Of a stretch of 64,000 nucleotides of DNA, positions 13,401 through 25,000 are shown piece after piece (positions within the stretch are counted from its first letter, which is position 1; each line of letters opens with the position of its first letter). Origin of the DNA: Scatophagus argus (lineage: Eukaryota > Chordata > Actinopteri > Scatophagidae); assembly GCF_020382885.2 (NCBI RefSeq), contig NC_058498.1:19311001-19375000 (forward strand), written 5' to 3'. A model generated the notes under the pieces. That model did not search any database and was not told where the DNA came from. It saw only the letters and a list, made by a program, of their open reading frames with translations. The translations under genes and the position numbers were made by a program.

Positions 13401-16400
13401 GTAATCTATTGAATAAACAACAAATGTGAACCTTATGTTTGAGGTACAGGAAAATTCATGAAATCACCATGTCAGCATTTATCCTCTGGGCACCATGAAT
13501 ATCTATATAAAATCCAACAGTTCTATAATTGTTGAGATACTGGGCCAAAGTGTTCAAAACCAGCTTTCTTCCATGGTTGATCCCCTTGTTACAAAAATCT
13601 GTACAATCCTTCATACTGACCCCAGTTTTCATGAGCAGTTTCAGTAATGAGATCCTTCCGCTGAGAAGATTTTCTGTAATCATCTTTTCTTGCCATTCAC
13701 ACTGTCATTCAGAAGAAGTTATTCAGGGTGGAAGTTATTGTCTCTGTTGTGCTACTTGACGGATCAACTGAGCGTACCATTAGTCACCTAGCTTTTTATG
13801 TAATACTGTGTGTCTGTTATTGTTTGGCACTTTGCTTAATGTGTTGCTTTCTGAAGTGACCTGCTTTTACAAAGCTCCACTGACAAAAGCACTGACTGGC
13901 CGAAAGGGCGGCTTGTATCATTTGTGCTACTTTACATGTTTACTTAGTCCTGCTTGCGTGCCTTACACTAATACACTATCACTACTCACTATCATGTTTT
14001 TTCTTTTTTTCTCTCAGGACACAATAGCCATTAAGAAGCGCAGCTCAAGAACAAGACGAATACGACCTGTCTCCACCAGGCTGAGTAAGTACTGCTGTAG
14101 ATCCTGTTATCTTCCTCTCTTTCGTCTTTCCTATTGAGCTCTGACTCCATCCTGTCTCTGTCAGTGGTCCATTAGTGTGTTTTCTGTTAACCCTTTTTTC
14201 TACTTCCCCATCTCTTGATGTGAGAAGTTTATACAGTATACAGTATATAAGCCTATATAAGTCAGTATATCTCAGATCAGTCAAAAATGATAGCTCCCTG
14301 AACTTCCCATGTCTTGTCTCCTTGACCTGCTCCTTTGTCTTCTCAGTTTCACACTCTCTATAATCCTTTCATCACTCCTCCCTGCCATCAGGTCTGTGTG
14401 ACGACTCCAGCTCCTCTCCACCCCCCTCCGTGCCATCATACTCCTCGCCGCTATCCCGCTCGGCATCCTGGGAGGGCTTGTCAGAGCTGCCTACACAGGG
14501 TCTGCCTCTCCATCATGTGACGCGAGTTCGACCGAGGCCTCCGCGGAGACACAAAGGGGGGCACATTCCTGCTGAGACAGTAAGGCCAGGCAGATTGTGA
14601 CACCTTTTGGCACATAGTGATGTAACATGAAATACACACAGTAATTCAGTACACGTTGCTTGAACTCAGTTCACATCCATAGCATCTATCTACATTTTTA
14701 TGTATCTCTGCATAATTCTCCCATTTCCTAATGTTCATGCCTGCTGGCAGTGGCTGTCTTTGTCAGAGATAATCTATACAAAGTGGATGGCTGCAATTGG
14801 ATAATGTCATCTCACTGAAGCCTTGTAATCCATTTGTTTTATTACATCCAGAACATTTACAAATGAAACCCAGTGCAACCAAAGTGACCCCTCTAAAAAG
14901 AGTGTGTGTATGTGTGTGCAGCATTGCAGTGAAAATGGAGGAATAAGCCCTCTTGATGATGGACTCCCAGATTTCTATACTAAAAGAGTTCTCCCTGACA
15001 GGTAAGAGTCTTTTCTACTGCATCCACTTTGATGATTCTTGTCTCCAGCTACCTTTATCTTTGTGTATCTCTTCTCACAGAATATGCTCTCAATTTACAT
15101 GTTTTGACTACAAATCACCTTTACTTAAAATTCCTGCTGTCTTGCTAAGCATACTTCGAGTTTATGAAATGAAGTTCGCACTTTTCAGTTATATTTTCCA
15201 TTTATTTCACTAGGCATTAAAGATCAGTTTGTAGAGTCTTCAAGCTTACTTGAAATAGGTGATCATCACAGAAAGCATTTTGTCACCCGGAGGTTATTGG
15301 TGCACGTTAATGCAGCTGTGAGCAGAAACTGCTTTGAAAACTGTGTCATGGACATCTAAGAGACTTATTCTGTGAACATCAACTTTTCACAGTGAATACA
15401 AGAAGGAGAAGAAATGTTTACTTATCCTTTGTCTTCTGGGTTTATTTTTCAATAATGTAGTTTGTTAATGAAATGTTTTTTTGCAACAAGCACTTAAATC
15501 TGATCTTAATCTGATGTGAGAAGGTCTTTAATGTCTTTAGCAGTGGATGTATGGTGTTCTTTGGGGAAAAAATACTAAAACTCTAATAAAAAGATTTTTC
15601 ACTGTTGAGGTTCCTACAGTATATGAGTGTCAGAGGGCACAATAAGAACAGACAATTGCACTATGTGAAAAATGTGGCTTTAACTGAAATATAACCTGAC
15701 CTTGGTTGAACACAACTAGTGTGAAGTTGTATAAAAGGAGTCTTATGTAACCAGGAGTGAAGGCAGCACAACAATTCAGCATCGTACAGAATACCAACTA
15801 GTATTATCAGGCTAGATTTGTAGTAATTATGTATTCCTGAAAATGTGATATTTTTCAAAAGAAACAAAAGGTTTCAAAAGGTGACATGAGCAACATAAGA
15901 TTGCTACATTTCAGTCAAATGAAATCTTAATTCAATACATTTCAGATCACATTCTTGTGATTTCATTTAGGCACATTAATATATTTACTGAGGAAATGAG
16001 GAAGAAAACATAAAAAACATTTCAGACCAAATAAATCATTGATTCTTTCTTGTCTGTGTTTTCACACATCTTTCCTGAGGCTTTATTTTAGCTGTCTTAT
16101 GTTGAGGTTAGTATTTTTCATGCTTGTGGTTGTGTTTCTCTGACCACTGTGCTGTCTGTCTTTGAAGAAATCTCATGGTGAGTTTCAGCTTGTTTAGGGC
16201 ATCCTGCACACTGCTTGTGCATTCAGAGGCAATTGACTCTGCTGTCCATAATCTCTGCTCAATCGAAATGTTCATTTTGTCACTCTTTGAGGATTAGTGG
16301 AGCTGGAGCTGACTGTATGGAGCATTTGGAGTTGGGTAACAAGACACGATTGGTTAGTTGGTGAATGTATGCTGTTGATCAAAGGAGTTTGTTTGTTTAC

Positions 16401-19400
16401 ATGTTAGTTGACAGGATGTGGCTGTGGTGGGAGCTGTTATCAGCTGGTGATTTTGTTAAATTTGTGATCAGTGTGGAAATGAATGTTTGATCCTACAATC
16501 ATCAACAAAAAAAACCCCCATAAACCTGTGACCAGTGAATGTACAGTTGTTTAGATTTTTATAATTTGGTGAATCTTTATTTTAGCCAAGCTAAGCCACA
16601 GCTTATCAGAATAATGTTGCTCCCTTCCACACTGCAGATCATCAGGTTAAGTTAGTGTTAGTGTTATATTACTGCATTTATAATATCAAGAAGTTCACTT
16701 TAGATAAATCATTGTCTACCGAGAGGTGTAGCCTAGCAACTCTCAGTCCGCTGATTTGCCAGAGGAAACGCAGACAAACAGCCTGACGTGGATGGATGTG
16801 ATGAATGTAATGAATCCTAACCGAGCAGACTGGTGTGGACACACAGGATGACTGCATCGGACTGGAGTGTATGTGTGACATTCAACCTCTCTCACCTTTT
16901 TCCAGTCAGCTCTCGTCTTTGCACAAAGCTCACTCACTGAGAAGGAAGAAGAGGAGAAACATGCTGTCCATCTTCGGTTTCCGCAAGAACCGCAACCAAA
17001 CTTTGTCCATTCAACCAGAGTCGGAGGCAGACGTTTACAGAGACGGGTGTCACACTGTTGCTACAGCACCGACAGGGTTTGTGTATGCACACACACACAA
17101 CACACATACAGACTCCAGTTAGAAAGATATAACCGTGAATAGACAGGCACATGCCTATATGGTGCACTACAGTGCAACACACCGTGCCACAAAGGACTCG
17201 CTCGTTTTCCTCCCATATTCTCCTTGGCGCTTTCACATCTTTTGCACATTGTCTCTTCCCGATTCTCATGTGGACAATCAGCAGCGCTGAGCTCAATAAA
17301 TGCGCTGACAAATATCACTCTAAATCTCCCTCATTTCTTTGTTGATACAAGAAATGGCTGATAGCTGCCAAAGTGCAGACAGGCTGATACCAGCGTGAGT
17401 GCACAGATGTAGATGACAGCCGGTGGCTCCGATTCTCAGCCAAGTGATTAGAAATTAACACGCTGTATGTCAAATACAGATTAGAATAGCAGGATAGCTG
17501 GTTACTGCCATAAAAGTGATACTTCATAATTACACTGTTCTCAAAGCTTGTTACATTCTAATATTAATTGGAAACTTCAGCAGGCTAACATCTTAGTTTT
17601 CCAACTTGTAGGACAGCCACAGAGAATGTGTACACACTCCTTCAGCCTCCGAGGTCTGCGGCCAGAGCTGTATCTACTGGTGAAGGGGTTGATGGGAAAA
17701 TGAATGATCACCAGGGGAAAAATAGTCTTGTTTTGAGTCCGCCACCAGTCCCAGGCGTCCCTCACCCGGGCATGGGAGGAAGCAAACACCCCTTTTATTC
17801 TCCAAGAGAGGTACAATAATATGACCCACTACAAGCATTCATTTTACTGGAAGTTTGCCTCTAGTGCAGTCTTTTCTTTTGCCTCTCCTTGTTGTGTTTT
17901 AACAGAAATCCGAAATGGATGCTGTGTTTGAACAGCCGGTAGAGACAGACAAGTACTGGGTGGACGACAAGCAGAGGACGATAGAGGTTTTGCAATCAGA
18001 CAAGCCGTGGATGGAAGCGAGGCAGAGTGATCATGATGAGAAACACGTTGATAGACAGCGGTTTGACAACAAACTGCAAGAAAGAACTTTTGGAGAGCCG
18101 AGGACAACCGACAGACAAACAGACAGGTACTGGACTGAGAGTGGACACCCGGACAGAACTGTGGACAGACAGTGGACTGTTGACAGACATACCCAGCGGC
18201 AGATTGACAGAAAGATAGAAAGGCAGTGGATGGGCGGCAGACAGATAGACAGGTCGTGGTCGGAGAACAGGCCGTCGGACATACAGGTGGACAGTCAGTG
18301 GACTGAGGGCAGACATCCGAGCAGGAAGACAGAGAGACAGGTGCAGGCGCTTCATTTGGCTCAAAGACCGCTGCCGCCATATCCGTTGGACAGGACGCCT
18401 TCACCAAAACAGGAAACAGATCCGCTGAAAAGCAAAGAGGCAGCGGCTACAGACTGGCATCAGCAGGACACACAGGGAGACAGACAAATTTGTCCCGATG
18501 CTGGTGGAGGGTTCTCGGAGGGATGGAGGAGCTGCGGAGGAGGAGGAGGTCGAGCTGCTCCCTGTGCTTCCAAACCCAATCCCCCACCGCAAAGCAGTAA
18601 ACCAAACCTATCCAAACTGAGGCAGAGGCATCGGGTCGAGAGCTCAGACGCTCTACCAGGTACGTTTAGGTGCTGCAGGTTGGAAACTCAGTGTGCAAAC
18701 AAACCATAAATCTAGGTTACAGTCTTCTTTTTAATCTGCAGGTACAGAGGAAGAAGGAGAGGCAGAGAAGGATCCTGGAAAGATGGAAAAGAAGGAGAGA
18801 GAAAAAAGACGAGACTCGGAGGGTCAACCTCCTCCAATTCCAGAAAAGGTGTGCAATTTATAGCCATGCATGGTTTGGTTTGTTTGTTGTGTAGAAATCA
18901 AATATAAACTGCAGTATTCCCAAATCCATCAGTCGTTACTGTATTATACTGACAAATTATTGTCTTTGCCCTTTTGATTTGTTCATGTTTTTGTTCTGAT
19001 ATGAAAAACAGCCAAAGACATCCTCGTATGTGATTTTTCCGAAAGAATCAGCCAGTGAGAGGAGCTTACCTCCTCCTCCTGTGCCACCTCCCATTAACAA
19101 GCCTGTGCATGCATTACCAGACAGAGCTGCAAGTCAAGGTAAGTCCGCTACAAACAAATTAAAGTGGTGTTGACAGTTTTATAGCTTCAATTGCTAAGTT
19201 GTGTTCCCATTCCTATTAAGATAATCATTTTGCAGAAAAACTTCAAGGAATAGTTCTGGGAAATACACTTATTTGTTCTCATGCTGAGAGATAGATGAGA
19301 AGATTGATACCAGTCTTGTTAGGAAGTTACAGGAGATGCTTAGCCTAGTGATTGAAAATGGGTGTTAGTGATTTTTAAAGAGACTTTCAATATGGGTAAA

Positions 19401-21144
19401 CAGCAAGTTGTGGTTTTACAGTGATTGTATTGTATGTTGGCCTACTTCTTGGCCATTTCCAGTCAATCTGCAGAGACTCCACAAAATCACTACTCCCAAG
19501 GAGTAGTCTGACACATAACACACTGTGAAACAACAACTTGTGTATTATCTTCTTTGTACAAATTAAACAAATGAGGTGTAACATGTTAATGATGTTAAGC
19601 TTTACACACACTGTTGGACAGATTTGTTACCTCTGGACAGAACCAGATGAGGTGTCTCTAGTCTTTATGCTATCCTAAGCTAATCAGCTGTGGGCTGTAC
19701 TCTTATATTTACTGAACAAACATGAAAGCGCTGTTGCTCTTCTCATTAATTCCTAACCAAAAAGTAAATAACTGTATTTCAGAAGTTGAACTAATAACTT
19801 AAACATTGTGTATATAAATGGTTCACATCAAGGACCCCAAACTGAGATCATGAACCCCCATCTGATTTGTGTCTTAGGTCAGCCATCTGACAAGAATTTC
19901 GCTTTTAGATTTTTTTTTTTTTCCTACAAAAAGTATATGAAAATATGACCAAGATTGTCCTGAATTCTGTCACTGGGTTACTTATGGCTGAAATTATAAT
20001 GAAATAAATTATTGCCCTCAAGGATCCCACTTAGCAAACCACCTCTGTGAACAATGGTAGATGTTGTAGTCCTGCACTGGTGAAACATTTTGTCAGAATA
20101 GAGATATGCAATTTAGTCTCAAATAATCTGTGTCTATTCTTCCTAAAACACAATTAGGGACTTTGTACTCATTATAGCGAGATAAAAGACATTTCACTAA
20201 AAAGTATAGTCCTGAAATAATTAGTCTACTCTGATCCTCTTCACTCTCACCTAAATCATAGAACAAACACAGTCTGTTCTGCCCATTTCTATGGGTAATG
20301 GTAATGTACCTAAGTGTAACCACACACACACACACACACACACAGATCCGACTTTTGGCTCATATCAGGTTGTGTTCATGCACTGATCATCACAGATATT
20401 AATGATACATGATAAATATATATCTTGCCTGCATTACTCATTGCATGTAACCATTTTTCCCCTCAATTTCTTTTGATAAATGTTCAGGTGAAGAAGGATT
20501 GAGACCTCAGGCTCCAGCGAAACCACAGAGAAACAGGAAGGCCATGTCTTGCGACGCAGGTACAATTAGTCTTTTCTACATCACAGATGGTATTATTTGC
20601 CTAACAGATTGTTACATAATATGGTTTTATTTATGTTGGGAATTTGTATATATGTGTATGTTGATTGGTGTGAAACGTCTAACCGTATCTAACCGTTAAT
20701 TGGTGTTTTTTGTCCTAACCTAACTCAGGTACTGACAGGGAAAGCCCTAATAACGTTGAGAAGCCCCCAAATCGCAAACCCCCTGTGAAAAAACCTAGAC
20801 TACCCCAAAACAGAAATAAGTCACTGGACTTGTCTGGTACATGTCTCTCTGTTTTTATTTGTGTGTGTGCGTGTGTGTGTATGTGTTGCAGATGTTCCGG
20901 CATGTGAATCAAGTGGTATGTGTTGCAGCATATGTTACGATTGTGGAACACGATGTTGTAAAATTTTCATTATAAAATACATTGATATGAATAGTGTGGA
21001 TGCTTTACTGTGTTTTTTCCAAACGTTATGAACTCACAGCTGAGTAGAATCCATAATTGATCAACCGCAGTATTTCACGCTTCTGTCCTGTTCTGCTTTA
21101 CAGACAGCCTCAACTCTGCCCCCGGTCACAGCGAGCTGTTGTGA
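1431..21144 (+). CDS. carmil3: CARMIL3 (LRRC16B), capping protein regulator and myosin 1 linker 3; 5' end missing
   Basis: CARMIL proteins bind actin capping protein at membranes and weaken its hold on barbed ends. I joined 39 exons, all in frame (4485 nt, 1494 codons plus stop): 1431-1481, 1589-1648, 2585-2706, 2829-2923, 3226-3296, 3420-3493, 3572-3647, 3725-3813, 4087-4181, 4567-4653, 5195-5304, 5409-5486, 5594-5670, 6202-6306, 6458-6527, 7875-7956, 8094-8190, 8423-8477, 9087-9259, 9370-9438, 9888-9981, 10714-10812, 10914-11033, 11116-11229, 11306-11481, 11637-11724, 11815-11934, 14018-14084, 14392-14579, 14922-15001, 16906-17076, 17612-17810, 17906-18659, 18742-18848, 19012-19138, 20488-20559, 20729-20836, 20892-20915, 21104-21144. 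In order they encode a partial PH-like domain ([15 protein letters not shown]), leucine-rich repeats, a helical dimerisation region, the capping-protein-binding region and a Pro-rich tail. The stretches [15 protein letters not shown] and [15 protein letters not shown] fit CARMIL3 better than CARMIL1 or 2, and nearby nrl agrees. About 45 N-terminal residues are off-window. Confidence 0.93.
7094..7260. repeat. Dispersed repeat, family C, diverged copy
   Basis: Contains gagtattcatgcactaaagt, agtagcaatacc and aataaaagtaaaagtgaatt in the same order as the copy at 29573. Located in a carmil3 intron. Confidence 0.45.
8063..8084. repeat. (TG)n microsatellite in carmil3 intron
   Basis: About eleven TG units lie directly upstream of the acceptor at 8093, forming part of the tract before exon 8094-8190. 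Confidence 0.9.
8676..9031 (+). repeat. Pair of ~30-bp direct repeats in one carmil3 intron
   Basis: The string ctctttccactgctc is followed by near-identical sequence at about 8676-8703 and again at about 9003-9031. The two differ by one base over roughly 28 bases and sit about 330 bp apart in the intron before exon 9087. The pair looks like a local duplication. Confidence 0.6.
12607..12630. repeat. (TA)n microsatellite
   Basis: About 12 alternating TA units in the large carmil3 intron. Confidence 0.9.
13290..13375. repeat. Dispersed repeat, family B, fragment
   Basis: The stretch attttgatctgatgatgac, then gaggatcagcaaagttatta, resembles the 3' part of the repeat at 24640-25000 (gatggcgct...ggatctccaaagt). 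It is a short fragment in a carmil3 intron. Confidence 0.45.
14392..14579 (+). other. carmil3: carmil3 exon with the capping-protein-interaction (CPI) motif
   Basis: This exon encodes a Ser/Pro-rich segment, then [14 protein letters not shown], then [16 protein letters not shown]. The last stretch fits the CPI consensus L-x-H-x-T-x-x-R-P-K/R followed by a basic/proline run, the site by which CARMILs dock on capping protein. Every key position (L, H, T, R, P and the basic residue) is present, so the fish protein should still bind capping protein. That conclusion is inference from the motif. Confidence 0.8.
15002..16905 (+). other. carmil3: Large carmil3 intron
   Basis: A 1.9-kb AT-rich intron between the exon ending [12 protein letters not shown] and the basic exon at 16906. 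No repeat of a known type, exon or RNA gene was recognised. Confidence 0.6.
17906..18659 (+). repeat. carmil3: carmil3 long exon with a degenerate Arg/Asp/Trp protein repeat
   Basis: This is the longest carmil3 exon (754 nt). From about 17940 to 18350 it encodes a diverged repeat with units such as [20 protein letters not shown] and [10 protein letters not shown], spaced 8-14 residues apart. The DNA repeats the theme gacagacag...tggact. I recall nothing comparable in the mammalian CARMIL3 tail, which is Pro-rich. The rest of the exon returns to the expected Pro/Ser-rich tail ([16 protein letters not shown]). The reverse strand is also open over much of the array, but that is a by-product of the repeat. 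Confidence 0.8.
19239..19790. repeat. Dispersed foldback-type repeat, family A, copy 1
   Basis: The left arm (about 19239-19340) reads gggaaatacactta, then agatgagaagattgatacc. The right arm (about 19630-19790) reads in the opposite sense (ctggacagaacc, tctttatgct, tcttctcatta). Two further copies lie at 27165-27410 and 28035-28340. I recognise the sequence type as a common, partly palindromic repeat of percomorph genomes but cannot name the family. Confidence 0.6.
20321..20344. repeat. (CA)n microsatellite
   Basis: Twelve CA units in a carmil3 intron. Confidence 0.9.
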
Positions 21145-21750
21145 TGCCTGAGAAATCCGCTGTCCGGCTGACGCGTTGTCATGACAACAGTGGAGCATTT
21201 CATCCAACGAGGAAACAAAGAAGAACATGTGAGGAGGGGAGAGCCACACAGAAAATGTCTAACATGACAGACATCATAAAGCATCAGTCACTTGCTTCTG
21301 TTGAAACATTCACTTTTCTTAGTGTCACTTTCCTCCCTCTTGGCCCTGAATGTGTTTCCATCTTTGCTTTTCTCTCACGTGAAAAGTCGCTCAAGTTTTC
21401 TTGTGGCTACAGTATTTTAACAGTATTTGCTACTTTAGAAAGCCCAAATGATCATTGTCTTTTGTGTTGGTGGCCGGTGGGCCGAGTGTTTGAGCTTTGT
21501 GGCTTTTGATAGACAGAAAAACAGTCTTTATTAGAATGTGATTTCTTAAATCTGCAATGCATTTTTGACTGCTGATACAGTTGATTGCCTTGGTTGACAC
21601 TTGAAAATGAGTTGCTTCTTATCAGATGAAACTTGATTATTTATATCTAGTTTTGCTTTCAGGAACTGAAAGGTAATATATTTTATAAAAAAAAAAAATA
21701 TGTATGAGCACCCTCACTGTATGAATAAAAGATTAATGGAAAACAGCTAT
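21145..21750 (+). other. carmil3: carmil3 3' UTR with polyadenylation signal
   Basis: Sequence after the carmil3 stop at 21142-21144 runs to an AATAAA at 21724-21729, the first such signal downstream. The cleavage site is inferred to be about 15-25 nt beyond it. Confidence 0.6.
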
Positions 21751-22532
21751 GACTCGTTTTTAGAAATTATCGAAATCATATCACATTAAATCTAGTTTCA
21801 GTTACAGAAAGTACTCAAGTATAGTAAAGCTCCCTTAGTTTTATGGTTTAATAGCAGTATAATGTTTTCATTTTTAACTACATTTGCTTTGATTTACTCT
21901 CAAATGTTTTTTGTTTGTTTTGTCTTGTTTGTTTTTGTTTTCGTTGATGCAGCTAACTGTTTACAAAGAATCACTCCAGAAACCTACTACCTGCTACCTG
22001 TACCAGCAGATACAGTAATGAGCTTGCTAATGAACATACTGTGACATCAGAGGAGCATTTAGAGTTAAAAGGAGAGTGAAAACTGAGCTTACATTCACTT
22101 GGTGGACAGAAACACAACTTTGAATGAATGCTTATTTTCTTCAGTGTCTGTTTGAGGTCTTATTAGGCAGCTGGTTTTCTGAAAGGTTCATCATATTAAC
22201 TTAGAAGGTGATAATATGCCAGTGTTTGGAGGTCTGTTGTTGCTGCCCCCAAGAGACCACAAAGGCTAGTTACAGCAGCATGTACTCATAAAACTGCAAA
22301 TTACGAGCCCATAATTATTACCAATTAATGACACTGTCTAATTAGTTCATCATCACCCTAAATTGTAAAGTTATTAAGCCACTTACACATAGTTTTACAA
22401 TAACATGTAAATGGCTGATTTGATTTCCATGATCACAGGTGGATGCTAAATTTACTTCCTGACTTCAGACATGTCCCTCTCTGGTTGGCATGGCAACCTC
22501 ACAAATTCATAAAAGTCAAAGAATGTGAGAAA

Positions 22533-22547
22533 ACAGCAGGGGGCGAC
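22533..22547 (+). promoter_or_regulatory. CTCF-like motif
   Basis: ACAGCAGGGGGCGAC differs at two positions from the vertebrate CTCF core CCASYAGRKGGCRSY. It lies about 1.4 kb past the carmil3 stop codon. Binding is inferred from the motif only. Confidence 0.35.
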
Positions 22548-22578
22548 TGATCCTTACAAATGAGGGAGCCGCTGGGAA

Positions 22579-22603
22579 ACACACACACACACACACACAC
22601 ACA
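22579..22603. repeat. (CA)n microsatellite
   Basis: About 12 CA units downstream of carmil3, close to the CTCF-like site at 22533. Confidence 0.9.
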
Positions 22604-24639
22604 AATGATTGGAGTAGAGCAGCAGTCTTGCAGGTTGTCATTAGCAACCATGCCGTGACCTTTTTTCTAAAGATGCTGTAATGAGTCAGATATGAGTTAG
22701 TATACTGCCATCGAGTGAGGAAATCTTTGCAGTTTCTTGAGATGGAGATAAAGAGGCAGTTTTTCCACCAAGTCGGTGATTTTTAAAGAGCAAACAGCCT
22801 GTGGGAAAATACTACAAAGATTTTTCATACGACTGAGAGTAATTGCTGTGTTCACTGAACATTACAAATGTTGTGATAAAGGCATCTGCTGCTGACATTA
22901 ACACAGTTTTCTCTTTTCCGCTGTCGGGGCTCCTCCAATGAGGGAGATACTGCACGTGTGAACTTTAACTGATATATTTAATCATTCAACCTGTTAATTA
23001 ATCAAAGCAGATCCTGATAAAAGATGATTTAATATCCCGTCCTGCATCCATTCTATGTGCGCAAGTCTCTCCTGGAGTCATTTAACATCTCACTTTTTGA
23101 TTTATGGTGAGATTACAGGCAGTGTATTGGCAGTCATGGCAACAATAACTTCATAATATTGCATCCCAGTGTTGGTTGAACTTTTACTCCCACTCCACCT
23201 CAGATGTAATGTGGCGACTCCTTCCCTGTAATAATATCCCCTGAAATTAATGTGCCCACTGTTATTGATAGATGAATTGTCAAGGGAACCGCTGCAGAAA
23301 TTGAGGCTTTGAGACTTTAAATACACAGATTTTGCTTTGAGTTTGCATGCTTTAAGCAAACTGTCATAAAGAGAACAGAATAATGATAATTTGCTTAGAT
23401 TTATTTTACATTTCTGTTAAAAAAAAAACACTTTTCAAGTAAGATGTTTGCTAAAAATATGCATACATGTTAAAACCAGTGTCTGTTCCATGCTCAGAGA
23501 TTAAGGATTAGGTGCCTTGCTCTATAACAGCTCTACAAATGTTTTAAAAGAAAGAAAGGTCATTACTGCCAAGATTTTTTTCATTTTCATTCATTATTTT
23601 TAGCAAACGCACAAATTTACTGCCCCAAAAGATACAAATGAAAAGTGATGATACAAGTTCAAGTAGCACCCACAGGAGAATTTCTTCTAAATCACCTGAA
23701 ATCTCAACTAAAATACTTTATGGTGAATGTCATTCAGCAGAGTTACATACTGCAGCGTATTCCTTACAGCTGATCTGAAGACACATCACACAGGAGGCAC
23801 CCGAACACATCCTACACTTCTCATCATTCTTCTGCAGTTACCAAGCAACATGATCACATAAAGGCCGAGGGAAGAGACGAGCCAGAGAGAGAACATGTGT
23901 GGGTAGAGGAGAAAGATGCGTGAAAATAAAAGAATGCAGGCAGTCCAAAACAATGTGTATGTATGTGCGCGCACAAATTCCTCCCAAATCCCAAATCCTC
24001 TCCTTTTCCTTTTGGGCTGAAGTAAGATCCACCGTGCGTGAGAAAAGGGCCTTAATGAATTGTGAGACCAAGTTCAGTTCATGTTAAGAATATGCCGCAT
24101 GAAATTTAAAAGCTATTGATGTCTACATACAGCAAATACACTAGATTAAAAATTAAAAACTATGAAATCCAGAATGAGTAAGTATCTTCCTCCATGCTGT
24201 CAGAGCATGAACAAGCTGTGACAGTTGATTTGCATGTGGCTCCTCACGGCTCCCCACAGCAGGCCTGCTGGATGATATTCATGCCACAGCAACTACATGG
24301 GAAATGACTCATGAAAGGAGACAGTGATAAGATGCAGTGTAATTTAATGCAATTACAACCATGTCTACTAAAGGTCATAAGTGAGCTGTTCAGCCAGGTC
24401 GTCATGGGAACCGTCTCCCTAATTGCACGACTGCTGTCGATGGGCCAGCAACCTGTTTGTTGGACGGAGCAGCTCAAACAGCATCAGTCACAGGTAAAGA
24501 GGCAGCTAATAGACCTGTACACACGACCTGCTCACCAACTGGCTACGGCAAATCAGTATGATGAAATTGTATTATGTGACTAGAGTTACAGGGAAGAATG
24601 TCTTTTGCTGTTAAATAATGTCATGAATATTTTTAAATA

Positions 24640-25000
24640 AACTACAGTGATGTTAGCAGGTCTGTGATGCTTGAAGATTAATGCTAATGTCACCATGCTA
24701 ACAGACTCCCAGTAATAATACTAACATACTGAGGCTAAGCAGGTATAATGTGTACCATGTTAGGTCAGCAGAGTAGCATGCTAACATATGCTAATCAGAA
24801 CTAACAAAATACAGCTGAGGCTGAAGTGAATGTCATTAGTTTTGCAGGCACAACCCAAGGGACTATTGAACAAATTTCATGTCAGTCTATCCAAGGCCTA
24901 GCTGTTAAGAAACTCAAAACCACTAATGTCGACCTCATGATGGCGCTACAGGGAAAGTCAGGGGATCTCCAAAGTCAGCCATCAGGCAGATGCCAGAAGA
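24640..25000. repeat. Dispersed repeat, family B, copy 1
   Basis: Contains atgctaacatatgctaatc, cagctgaggctgaagtgaat, gtcattagttttgcaggc and gatggcgctacagggaaagt in a row. I recognise this order from many teleost introns and intergenic regions. No coding capacity was seen. Confidence 0.55.

Larger units (their letters stand above)
12240..14017 (+). other. carmil3: Large carmil3 intron
   Basis: This is part of the intron 11935-14017. It holds a (TA)n tract at 12607-12630 and a fragment of a dispersed repeat near 13300-13375. No exon or convincing open frame was seen. An open frame on the minus strand at 13456-13683 has no recognisable content. Confidence 0.6.

Noticed and set aside
13456-13683. 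Minus-strand frame of 75 codons in a carmil3 intron
   Set aside because: No recognisable family; it overlaps repeat-derived sequence and has no exon signals.
17844-18407. Long Cys- and Ser-rich minus-strand frame (187 codons) opposite carmil3
   Set aside because: It is the mirror of the repeat array in the carmil3 exon. Its periodicity follows the DNA repeat and it has no splice context.
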